A DNA stretch of 64,000 nucleotides. Source: Muricea muricata (lineage: Eukaryota > Cnidaria > Anthozoa > Malacalcyonacea > Plexauridae). Location of the stretch: positions 36,829,818-36,893,817 of the forward strand of contig OY979716.1 of the NCBI GenBank assembly GCA_963855995.1. The letters are read 5' to 3'. Positions 23,460 to 34,971 of the stretch are shown here, in pieces. The position numbers were made by a program, and so were the translations under genes. Position 1 is the first letter of the stretch. Every line of letters starts with the position of its first letter. Below the pieces are notes generated by a model, which was not told where the DNA came from, did no database searches, and was given only the letters and a program-made list of their open reading frames with translations.

Positions 23460-24046
23460 ATTAGTGGCGAAGGTGCTAGTCACCATAGTAATATGTCAAA
23501 CTTTAATAAATTGATGACAAGTTGTTTTTAATGTTTTCTATAATTATATGTAATAGTATCTGTGTAGTGGAACTTTGTTTAAGCATTAAATATTAATTTG
23601 CTAATTTGATTTTGAATAATTTCCAAACTTATAATTACGTATTAACAAATAATTGCGTCGCACATCACACATAGTTATAGTAAACAGAGTCAACGCGGCA
23701 AATTTGAATAATGCGTGCCAACATGTCATTCGAGGTAGACAACTCCAGAATGTTCAAACGAGTACATGCGCACAACTTAGACAGGAACAAAAATTGGTAT
23801 GCTTACAATAAATCGCTTCTTGGTTACCAAGAAAGCCGTAACCCTGAGGAAGCAAGACATTCAGGTGTTTTCCGTCCGAGGTTAAGAGGGTCAAACTTGA
23901 GAAGTTGCGAGACAATGAAGGCAGGCAAGTGTCTTGGCGGCATTTTTACGCGGGATGAACGTATATAGGTGCCGTGATGCTGTAGTGTACAATATTTAGT
24001 AAATGTCAAACATGCAGTGCGCATTTTCAGTTGCATTACATTATTC
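23460..24046. other. Intron-like region, no secure exon
   Basis: An open frame at 23,711-23,968 (RMFKRVHAHNLDRNKNWY) has no motif I recognise and no clear splice sites. It is treated as intron of the transposase gene. Confidence 0.3.
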
Positions 24047-25412
24047 ATCCTGTTATAATGTTTATTATAAAGCATAATGTTAGCAGAAACTCTTGTGTCA
24101 GAAAGATGCAGTTATCTTTTGCTGATAGGTTAAGAAGATGTAGTCATCTTTGCTTCATCAGTCGAAGCTCAATGTTAGACTTTATAATAAAGCACATTTA
24201 TTTCATGAATCACGGACATGCAATGTAGGTGCCACTGTATAAGCATGGCACAGTCACTATCTAGCTATTATCGTATTACCACTGCATTATTCATATTAGC
24301 TATTGTTATAATGTTTATTATAAAGTATAATGTTAGCAGAAACTCTTGTGTCAGAAAGATGCAGTCATCTTTGCTTAATCAGTCAAAGCTCAATGTTAGA
24401 CTTTATAATAAAGCACAGTTATTTCATGAATCACGGACATGCAATGTAGGTGTCACTGTATAAGCATGGCACAGTCACTATCTAGCTATAATCGTATTAC
24501 CACTGCATTATTCATATTAGCTATTGTTATAATGTTTATTATAAAGTATAATGTTAGCAGAAACTCTTGTGTCAGAAAGATGCAGTCATCTTTTGCTGAC
24601 AGGTTAAGAAGATGTGGTCATCTTTGCTTAATCAGTCGAAGCTCAATGTTAGACTTTATAATAAAGCACAGTTATTTCATGAATCACGGACATGCAATGT
24701 AGGTGCCACTGTATAAGCATGGCACAGTCACTATCTAGCTATTATCGTATTACCACTGCATTATTCATATTAGCTATTGTTATAATGTTTATTATAAAGT
24801 ATAATGTTAGCAGAAACTCTTGTGTCAGAAAGATGCAGTCATCTTTTGCTGACAGGTTAAGAAGATGTGGTCATCTTTGCTTAATCAGTCGAAGCTCAAT
24901 GTTAGACTTTATAATAAAGCACAGTTATTTCATGAATCACGGACATGCAATGTAGGTGCCACTGTACAAGCATGGCACAGTCACTATCTAGCTATTATTG
25001 TATTACCACTGCATTATTCATATTAGCTATTTTTATAATGTTAGCAGAAACTCTTGTGTCAGAAAGATGCAGTAATCTTTTGCTGACAGGTGAAGAAGAT
25101 GTAGTCATCTTTCCTTAATCAGTCAAAGCGCAATGTTAGTCTTTATAATAAAGCGCATTTATTTTACGGACATGCAATGTGTGTGTGTTACGGACATGCC
25201 ACTGTATAAGCATGGCACAGTCACTATTTAGCTATTATCGTATTACACTGCATTATCTATATTAGCTATTGTTATAATGTTTGTTATAAAGCGAAATGTT
25301 AGCAGAAATTCATGTGTCAGAAAGATGCAGTCATATTTTGCTGACAGCTGTAGTCATCTTTGCTTAATCAATTGAAGCTCAATGTTAGTCTTTATAATAA
25401 AGCGCATTTATT
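24047..25412. repeat. ~253-bp tandem array, six units, target of the foldback insertion
   Basis: TAGCAGAAACTCTTGTGTCAG or close variants start at 24,081, 24,334, 24,555, 24,808, 25,042 and 25,300 (periods 221-258 bp). The inner copies are almost identical, so recent duplication or homogenisation is likely; repeated frames through them are artefacts. Two diverged units occur to the right of the foldback element, at about 39,960 and 40,200. The array therefore originally ran across the insertion point. Confidence 0.92.
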
Positions 25413-27062
25413 CAACACGATCTCCGAATTGAATTAATAATTATCCTTAAATGTTAACTCACATTTGTATTCATTATAATCATTAATTCAGGTGATGCGC
25501 AAACATGTAACAATTAGTATCATGTGCGCACCGTAATGATTCCTATTCAACATGGCTGACGAGCTGAGAGTTGATTAGAAAGTCGCCTTTTTGGGGGAAT
25601 AATGGAATTGCCTTTGTGTTTAGGGAAGAAGAATAAACCTTCAACACATGACGCTTTACGGCGTGTGAACGATCTTTTAGCCCAAAGTCCGTTGTCAAAG
25701 CCTGTGAGGAGAAAGAGGCGAAAGCCTACTCGGTTTGAAATAACAACTGACCCTCGAACAGGCCTACGTGATTTTAAAGGGACTTATAACCCAGCTTTAA
25801 GAGCATCTAGTAGCCAAGGTTTGAATTAATTTGATTTTGGTTTAGGTTTCAAAATAACTGTGTTTGTATTGAAATATAAAATTTCATAGCTTCGTCTTTA
25901 ATAATAAATCTATATAGAAAAATTTAAAATAAAATTTAAAACCTTGAACAATCAGCCGTACGTGCTCAAAATCTCAACCTCTGAGTCCAAAAAGTGAAAT
26001 GGACGCGAATGTATACTGCATGTGCCAAATGCCACAGACAAATAGTAGAAGCATTGTGTTTCTTGTCCTTAGAGGTTGAGCTTTTACAACATTTTTATAA
26101 TTTTAATATTTTATAGCAAGTTTTGACCTTCAGAGGACAATGACCATGTTAATACTTTAATTAGTTGTGACTTGTGTGTTGTAGAAATAGATAAGGACAA
26201 ACTAATATATTACAATGTTGCTGTAAATCTACGACAATGTCAGCCAAAGGGTTTATAATAAGTCTGAAAGTGTATGAAATCCTCTTTATTTAACTTAACA
26301 TAATAATCAGGGGGAGGTGTCACTCCCATGAATTGTGGATAATATATCGCAGATGAACGTCTGATAAGTTTCAATGAAAGTTCAAGTAACAGTCACGTCT
26401 GAAATTGGGGAAGAATTAGCATGCAATATGAGATTTAGGTTAATAGTGGTAATACGTTTAGCATCAGGGCAGATACTGAAATTTTTGAGAATCCAAAATG
26501 TAATGTTCGAAATTGTTGTATCGACTTTAGCCCCCCCCTCCCCCATTGGCATTAACTGTAATGGGATGATTTGGAAAGCCAATCTTAATTAAGTACAAAT
26601 TTTATTTGACTGGCTTTACTAAATCATGTACAGGAATATGAAAAGTTGTGACAATTGCAATGTAACAGATACAGTACACATGTGGAAGAGCATAATGCTA
26701 CTTCATACCTAAACATCTTTCTTATTGCAGTATAATTATATGTGTATTTTGTGAGTGATTAAAGATTTGGATACAGAACTGCAGGCAATAGTTCACCCAC
26801 TGTATGATGATGAAGAAATGACAATAAATTTAGTGTGATCCTTGACATGTGGATTTTTCGGCTGACTGGGCACATGACAATTGCTACCATATAATGTAAA
26901 TGTTCGAATTCTGGCAAAACATTCAGTTTTTCCATGTATGGTGCTGGCACATGATAGTATTGAACTTCCTTTTTGGGTGTTAAGCATGTATTTCTTATAG
27001 TTCGATTTAAAAAACCCATGATTTTTTCCGTGTTTGTGTTATGTACCCAGGTGAATATGATG

Positions 27063-27236
27063 TTTGTGATGTTACTCTGAGTGTACAGTACATCCACGCT
27101 GGGAAAGCTTGAAAAATATGCCTGGCCACAGTCGGCTAGTATTCCAAAGGTCTTAGGTTCATTCCCACCATGGCCAGACATATTTTTCAAGCTTGCCCAG
27201 TGTGGATATACTGTACACTCAGAGTAACATCACAAG
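27063..27236. repeat. Hairpin MITE in left arm
   Basis: Near-perfect inverted repeat TTTGTGATGTTACTCTGAGT ... ACTCAGAGTAACATCACAA, about 75 bp per half. It has the same position and nearly the same sequence as the copy at 37,911-38,085 in the other arm, so it was there before the arms were duplicated or was copied by conversion. Confidence 0.88.
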
Positions 27237-27404
27237 CATAAAAAAATGTAGTAAAAATAGTAGTGTACTGGTATGCTAATGATGATATACTGTACCAGTA
27301 TTAGGTATTTCTAACACCAATTCTCTCTATTATATACTATTACAGTATTACATATTTCAAGTTACCTGTTCTCAGATGACCTTTCTATTTTCTCATTAAT
27401 TAAG

Positions 27405-27791
27405 ATGTTGTATAAAGTGGTAATATCATATTTGAGCCTGATACATTATCAGATGAAAATTCAGTATCAGGTATGGTATCTTATGATTAGCACTTACTGT
27501 AGTATGTTTGCTAGCATGGAAGCCTACAACATACTAAGTGAAGCTAGGTTAAACATGACCAGTTCAGTATGTTATTTTTTTCTACTAGACATGTGGCAAT
27601 TGAGAAATAAATCCAATTTACCAGTATGCAATAAAATTCTATATGATGTGGGAGCTTATCAACAGATATGTCAACAGTGGCTGATATTGACAAAAAATTT
27701 AATGACAAAAAATGTCAACTTTGAAGCAATGCTGTATAAACAATCATCTTATAAACAAGTTGGCAGATTCTTTATAAAACGAAAGAATTAA
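27405..27791 (+). other. Open frame of doubtful reality, present in both arms
   Basis: A 128-codon frame (ASMEAYNILSEARLNMTSSV; KNVNFEAMLYKQSSYKQVGR) in intron 1 of the unfamiliar gene; its partner is at 37,358-37,744 on the other strand. Conservation between near-identical arms is not evidence of selection. No motif is recognised. An opposite-strand frame at 26,759-27,190 runs partly through the hairpin MITE and is still less convincing. Confidence 0.25.
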
Positions 27792-30084
27792 AAAACACTA
27801 CCATCTTATGGGGATACATATTGATGTTATCTGCCAATAACTGATCAGCCCTAATGTTGCCAAATTGGACCTTTAGCAATTAACATTATACCTACAATTT
27901 TGATCTAGACAAAAATTTCATCACAGCTTGAAAGAGCATCACAAAATTAGTAGTATTCCAAAGTTTCGTTGCGAAATGTTGTAAAATGCGGATAGTATAG
28001 CCTTGCGAAGTTTGCAATTTTCAGTCATTTTAGATTACAAACGGCAAATTGATACCCAAATCCCCGAATCCCCATTCCTGTAAATAGTGAACGGTCCCTA
28101 GAACACTTGCATTTTATTACTGTAGGTGTACCTTTACGTATGAAGGCAATGGTCGTTGCAAAATACATGATCACCGAGAGAAGGAAAGAAGAAAAAGAAC
28201 TAATGAAAAATGAGATGGAACGTTTCCTGAATTTTTACTCCACGCAAGTTTACAAAACTCTAAGCGATGAAGTCCTTGCAATCGACCAACAAATTGAGAG
28301 CATTTCTACCGTAGGTGCGTACATAAAACTATAAGGAAGACTTTACAAAATACAGTCGCCAGCAATAAATAATAATAGGAAAGTAGGGATTTCGGAATTG
28401 TTGAAATTGGGTTGTGTACAGTATAACGACTTTGACTGATGAAATTACAGCACATATATGTTTTTGCTAAAAAACATGTCTGATGTTAAACCTGGTTTCT
28501 GTGAACGAATGAACTTCATTAAAGGATCTCGCGAGACTTTCAGTTTAGGCTTTCCGAATGTCGAGCAACATCCCAAGTGCATGGATCACGCTATCCTCGG
28601 TTTTTATACAATAACTACAGTAAAACAATGGCATTTTGAGAATCCCGCGAAAATCCTGCAAAGGCATTTTAATTCCTCGTGCAGGATAGCTTGATCCTGC
28701 ACGGCTATTGACCAATCAAATTGCGTGTTTCACTATATTTATTATATAAATGGTTTACTCAAGGGATAATATAGTCTCAAACTAATAGAGCAACTCCATT
28801 CATACCCATATAATGTTTATTCATACATGCTTGTCAATTTACGGCCTTCATTATTCTTTCAGATGACGTTCAATGCCATCTAGATTTGCAGAATGATGGA
28901 CAAGGTTTGAATTCAACAAACAACGTAAGCTTTACAACTGTAATTAATGGACATTGTTTTGTTTCTTGGTGCTTATACATGCAGTATATGCAATTATAAT
29001 CAAATTATTCAAAAATAAAGCAGCCAATAGTTCACTTGCGATGACGGAGCTGTTGTTTTTCGTGTTCGCATAAAGGTATTGAAAAGGAAAATGTGACGGC
29101 CGTGAACTCATAGCATTCTAGCACAGCTGCACAGTGTAAATAGCCATTTCATTTTGTACTCACGTCTTGAACGTCGTCTTTTCAATCTCATTGTAGGCTG
29201 CACGATATAACTTCGCTAACGTGTCCAGTTGGTATCTCTTTGGTTTGAAAGCATTGAAGAAGAAAGGAATTGACCACTGCATCAACCAAATATTTTTGGG
29301 TGTTGAACAATTTGGAAAAATAACCTTGGGAGACTACTCGAATATGAAGGAGTGTTTCGTTAGTTTCCCTTTGAATGTAGCGACGACGCTGATGATGTTA
29401 ATGATGATGAAATGGACACTAATTTTGGTACCAACAGTTGTGACAATCTCGATGACGAATTTGCTACCTCAACAAAGACAATTCTATCTAGTAGCAATCC
29501 TTCAAAAGAGACCTTTTATGACGGCAACGGCCACCAATACGATAGATCATTGAAAAGAATTGAAAAATTACAATATATGAATAATTTAGATATTAAGTTC
29601 TTTGTACGTTTGCATGGAGATAAAACATGTATAATACTGTAGTTTTGTTTGTTGAAACACCACGTAAATTTATTACTGCAAAGCTTTTAAAGACTAATTT
29701 AGACATTGTCCTTGCTCTGTTTACAAGGCTAAATCACAGATTTTCACGTCTTGATACAACGGCTGCATTTCAAGCCACAAGTGCATCTTCAAACTGGGTT
29801 CAGGACAACTCTTCCTAACGATAAAACCCATGTCTTGAACTTCTAAGACTGTATTAAATTCTTATACGATTGATAATGTACAACGAATTATCTTTACTAC
29901 CATTTATTTGAAGGAGTTTGTTTTGGCCGTCGTCGTTGCGTTGCCGTCCCAATATCGTAAGATCCCTAATATCATCATAATGGCGCGTTCATTTTATCTC
30001 AACATTGTTGTAACGAGTTATGTATTTGATTATTTGAATTCAATTCCATTGCTCTCTGTAATATGGAAAATATATTTGTTAACT

Positions 30085-31067
30085 ATGTAAAATATGAAAA
30101 TTGAGGGTCACATTTTAACATGTCCAATACGGGGTATAGTATTCTTACTACATTGTAGCAAAATTAACCCCAAAATGATTTTGGTGACCAAAAAAATCCA
30201 ATGAAAATTGAGGGTCACATTTTAACATATCCTATACGGGGTATAGTATTTTTACTACATACTAACAAAATTAACCCCAAAATGATTTCGGTAACCAAAA
30301 AAATCCTTTAATACGAAAATTGAGGGTCACTTTTTACCATGCCCTACACGGGGTAGAGTATTCGCACTACATAGTAACAAAATTAACTCCAAAATGATTT
30401 AAGTAACCAAAAAAATCCATTAATATGAAAATTGAGGGTCTCTTTTTAACATATTCTATGCGGGGTATAGTATTTTTACTACACAGTAACAAAATTAACC
30501 CCAAAATGATTTCGGTAACCAACAAAATCCGTTAATATGAAAATTGAGGCTCACTTTTTACCATGTCCTATGCGGGGTAGAGTATTTTTACTACATAGTA
30601 GCAAAATTAACCCCAAAATGGTTTCAGAGACCAAAAAAATCCGTTAATATGAAAATTGAGGGTCACATTTTAGCATATCCTATACGGGGTATAGTGCTTT
30701 AACTACATAGTAACAAAATTAACCCCAAAATGATTTCGGTAACCAAAAAAACCGTTAATATGAAAATTGAGGGTCATTTTTTACCATGTCCTATACGGGG
30801 TATAGTGTTCTAACTATATAGTAACAAAATTAACCCCAAAATGATTTTGCGGTAACCAAAAAAATCCGTTGATACGAAAATTGAGGGTAACTTTATAACA
30901 TGTTCTATACAGAATGTAATATTCTCCCTACATAGTAACAAAATTAACCCCAAAATGATTTCGGTTACCAAAAAAATCCATTAATATGAAAATTGAGGGT
31001 CACTTTTTACCATGTCCTATACGGGGTGTAGTATTTTTACTACATAGCAACAAAATTAACCCCAAAA
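30085..31067 (+). repeat. ~117-bp tandem array, left side of palindrome centre
   Basis: About eight to nine units of the form GAAAATTGAGGGTCACTTTT ... ACGGGGTATAGTATT ... AACCCCAAAATGATTTCGGT. The array is cut at 31,067 by the CACGC-ended element and continues at 33,973. Confidence 0.93.
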
Positions 31068-33972
31068 CACGCTTGGCATAAAATGTAGGGAATTCGGCCA
31101 ACTCAAATGTCCGCATTTTTCCGACATGGCGCGCGTATTTTTGGGAGTCTGGTGATCAAATTAATTTTTGAGATTTGCGCTATTTTGACGCACTTGTGGG
31201 GACGTTTGGGTTATCTCAAGATAAACATGTATAATTCAGGTGAATAGAGTGTTATTAGAGGATCATAAAGATACCAAAGTTGCCATGGATACGTCAGTAG
31301 TTTCGCCGCCTTTAGTCATTCATTTGGTGCAATTTTGTAAACAATGGCGCGTCGAAGCAAGGTTGTGAAAATTCATGGACTTTGGCTTCGAATAACTTTT
31401 TTATTTTACACCATGTTTACATATTTTTTTCATATTACTAAATTTTTGTCTTTTATCTAAAATCGTATCGATTTATTTTTTTTATTTTCGTTTTTAAACG
31501 CGCTCAAAATGCCTTTGAATAAGGCCACAAACTACAAGCGCTTCGATGCTAACAAATATATGAAGAACGTTTGGCGTCCGAGGTCGCGGTGAAACGAAAG
31601 ATAGAATTATCCAAAACGCAAAGAAAATTGAGGAGACTAGACGAGAAGGTACGTTTGGTATCGATTTGCCGTATTATATTGCTCAAAGGCTGGGAGTTAT
31701 ATATTTTATGTACAGAATTCGAAGGGTCAAGAGAAGCTTGAATATACTATATAATTTATACTGCGTCTATTATAGTGTACTTTTATAAGTTGCTATACGT
31801 ATAGACAGAATTCTATTCAAGCTATCCTCATGACATTTAGCAGAGCAATGGACATTGATAGTCTAATAGAATTGTGCATATCGTTTGAGATTAGCATTTT
31901 GCTGTTATCACAGTGGCTATTTTAAAATGACAAATAAGTGAAATAACATGTACATAGGTTGCATTTAGGGTACAATGAGTCAGTTACCACATCTACCAAG
32001 AGACTGCCAGCACTTAATTTACCCATGACCTACAACATGAAATTGTTCGGCATCACACATTGAAAAATATGTTATTCAGAAAACATCCACACTCACATCA
32101 CAGAGGAAATTTTTTCCATCAGGAGAGGGAGGGAACAAAAAGCTCTTTCCTGCTTATTGCAAAACCAACTCACCAGCTAGCTGTGAGTAGTTGGATCTAA
32201 TTAAAATAAAATTTTGAGCATTGCGATCGAATGGTAACTCCTGCAGTGAGCTTGCAAGGTGATTGTTGTGGTAAGTGGGGCTTGTGATAAGTGAAAACTG
32301 TGTGCAATAATACTGTACTTTAGAGGTTGTAATGATATCTTCTTTGAAAGTCAATTATGTTGGGCTATATTAGGATTTTGCTACCTTGAAAGTAACCATG
32401 CAACTTTGATTTCCACATTTTGTTACCCTTGTCTTAAAGCAGGGTTCTACTATGCATATAAAATATGATTTTACCTAGCTAGAACAGGTATACTTAATTA
32501 TTGTACTCATCATGAAGAGACTCATGTGCTCAAATGGGCTTATGACCCTATTCATTTATCTCATATTATACTCTGATGGTCCATGACCCTTGCTGCATGT
32601 TGTCCCATTAAGCTGGAGTACCTCCCTCTGTGGCCTAAATAGGCTGTGTACACTTGATAATGTTGCCCGCCAAAGGGTAAACTGTGGCTCAATGGTGTGA
32701 GCTTCCCAAAAGTGTGTAATTACATATTTGCTTTCTCTGGAATACAGAGGGAAGGTATTTTTTATCTCATTGGGAATGTAGCCTGCAACCCTGTTCAAAA
32801 TACATTGTACTTGTATCTTCACTCTTGACATATTTCTTGTAGGTCTTCAGATGCAATTATATTAATGATGGACAACATTTGCACTGAAAATTTACACTAT
32901 GTATATCTAGTGACATAATTTGTCACTGATTTGAAATAAATATGTGATATTGTACTATATTGTGTATAAGCTTTTGGTTTAGTGTAGTATTTATGCTGTT
33001 AATAATTAAGAATTTCATGTTGGTTGTGCTATGAGTTAAAGAGGAGTTTGATAAAGGTTGTAGCTACTATGAATTAATCCACTACTGTGTTGAGGATACT
33101 TTTTTTATGGAAATAGGTGATGAATGTTGTGAAAAATCAAAGCTGTGTTTGTTTACTTAATATGTTTTCTTTATACTTGTTTGAAAAACAAACATACCTT
33201 TGTTTTATCAGACATTCATCCAATTTCATTCTGTACTCATTACAAAGGTAAACTCACTAACAGTGTAAATTTCTTGAAACACTTAAACACCATTTTCATC
33301 TGTATGACTTAACTAGATTAACTAACTTAATACACCAAATACTGTCAAGGTACATACACCTCTGCATACATATAGACACAATGCAATCTATTTTATTCAT
33401 ATAATACTGTGAATTACAATGACAATAAATGCCCCCAGTATCAATTACTCTGAATATAACTGGTCAAGCTATGATGCATTCTGTGGATACCATGCATGTA
33501 GAGTCAGATACATTGAAGAATAGTGCATGTAATTGCTGAGCTGTTTCAAAGCATATTTGCACTAAGTGTACCTTGTGAAAACCTTATAGTACTGGTAAAT
33601 TATTCTTGTATTATGAACATCATACATGTTTGCAATGACACCAATAAATAAAAATTAATATGGACAGGGGAAAATCATGAAGTCAGTAACTCAAAACTCA
33701 CGAATACAATGATATAAAATTAGCCAAAAGGGCCAGATTCTATGCAAAATTACATCATCTATCGTGGCGATTCTCAGACTATTTGTTTTTCGATGATGTT
33801 GCGAGGTGGTATGTCTTAAGTCCTGCAAAACGAGATAAAAAGCTCTTAACTGTTCAATATTCTTTACTCCTAGTCGGCGCCATCTTGGATTTTTATTACG
33901 CTCATGGGCGAAACCGCTGAGCGCAATGACAGTCCAACTTGGCCGAATTCGCTGCATTTTATGCCAAGCGTG
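31068..33972. mobile_element. 2.9-kb CACGC-ended element, 3-bp target duplication AAA
   Basis: Inverted ends CACGCTTGGCATAAAATG ... GAATTCGGCCAA of about 40 bp. Removing it with one AAA rejoins the tandem unit CCCCAAAATGATTT. Ends beginning CAC and a 3-bp duplication fit the CMC (CACTA/Chapaev/Mirage) group. The only exon-like stretch is 31,509-31,648, with MPLNKATNYKRFDANKYMK, then one frame off ERLASEVAVKRKIELSKTQR, before a donor AAG|GTACGT. No transposase core is seen, so it is probably non-autonomous. Confidence 0.8.
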
Positions 33973-34685
33973 AAATGATTTCGCTAACCAACAAAGTCCA
34001 TTAATATGAAAATTGAGGGTCATTTTTTACCATGTCCTATACGGGGTGTAGTATTTTTACTACATAGCAACAAAATTTACCCAAAAATTATTTTGGTAAC
34101 CAAAAAAATCCGTTAATATGAAAATTGAGGGTCACGTTTTACCATGCCCTATACAGGGTATAGTGTTCTAACTACATAGTAACAAAATTAACTTCGTTAT
34201 TATGACAATTGATGGTCATATTAACAGATTTTTTTGGTTACCGCGAAATCCTTTTGGGGTTAATTTTGTTACTATGTAGTTAGAACACTATACGCCGTAT
34301 AGGACATGATAAAAAGTGATCCTCAATTTTTATATTAACGGATGTTTTTGGTCTCCAAAATCATTTTGGGGTTAATTTTGTTACTATGTAGTTAGAACAC
34401 TATACTCCATATAGGATATGGTAAAAAGTGACCCTCAATTTTCATATTAACAGATTTTTTTGGTTATCGAAATCATTTTGGGGTTAATTTTGTTACTATG
34501 TAGTTAAAGCACTTTACCCCGTATAGGACATGGTAAAAAGTGACACTCAATTTTCATAATTAACCGATTTTGTTGGTTACCGAAATCATTTTGGGGTTAA
34601 TTTTGTTAGTATGTAGTAAAAATACTATACCCCGTATAGAATATGTTAAAATGTGACCCTCAATTTACATAGTTTTTCATATTTT
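33973..34685. repeat. ~117-bp tandem array spanning the palindrome centre
   Basis: Units read rightward to about 34,200, then in reverse complement from about 34,240 to 34,685 (GGGGTTAATTTTGTTACTATGTAG repeats). The flip at about 34,225 is the symmetry centre of the foldback element. Confidence 0.9.
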
Positions 34686-34689
34686 ACAT

Positions 34690-34971
34690 CGTTTATAAGA
34701 CAGTCTGCATTAAATGCCACCCCTCACGCTCCCTGTTGACTTTGTCAATATCTTCCTGTTGCTAAGGGGTGCGCTAGTTATTTCTGTTTATATGTGTGTT
34801 GTACTGTTGTAGTGTGTGTTGTGATGTGTTCTGTTAATATCGAGGTCCCGTAATTGGAGTTCTCTGTGGACAGCCCCTGCCTTTGTATTTTTTATGTTGT
34901 CAATTTTGTCCTTATTTTGTTGATGGCGAATTTTTTAAATAAATAGATAAATAAATAAATAAATAAGTTCA
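34690..34971 (+). mobile_element. Truncated non-LTR retrotransposon 3' end
   Basis: A segment present only in the right arm, ending in the microsatellite tail AAATAAATAGATAAATAAATAAATAAATAAG. It resembles an L2/CR1-type 3' UTR with its short tandem tail. No coding sequence remains. It shows that the insertion came after the arms formed. Confidence 0.65.

Larger units (their letters stand above)
25602..29642 (+). pseudogene. Unfamiliar four-exon gene, left-arm copy
   Basis: Exons 25,602-25,818, 28,126-28,314, 28,863-28,924 and 29,197-29,642; all junction phases close, and donors and acceptors are good. Exon 1 is basic (MELPLCLGKKNKPSTHDALR; RRKRRKPTRFEITTDPRTGL). Exon 2 is helical and charged (ERRKEEKELMKNEMERFLNF; LSDEVLAIDQQIESISTV), probably a coiled coil. 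Exon 3 is short (DDVQCHLDLQNDGQGLNSTN). Exon 4 has YLFGLKALKKKGIDHCINQI, FLGVEQFGKITLGDY and ends LQYMNNLDIKFFVRLHGD. About 70 bp present in the right-arm copy are missing here near 29,380, shifting the frame. I do not recognise the family. The exon structure shared by both arms argues that it is a real gene carried by the element. Confidence 0.6.

Noticed and set aside
19954-25412. CRISPR-like arrays
   Set aside because: Units are 220-266 bp, contiguous and without short unique spacers; the context is animal DNA.
26759-27190. 143-codon leftward frame, with partner at 37,957-38,388
   Set aside because: Its first third runs through the hairpin MITE; no motif, and conservation is explained by near-identical arms.
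33691-34023. 110-codon leftward frame
   Set aside because: Crosses the inverted end of the CACGC element and enters the tandem array; no splice or motif support.
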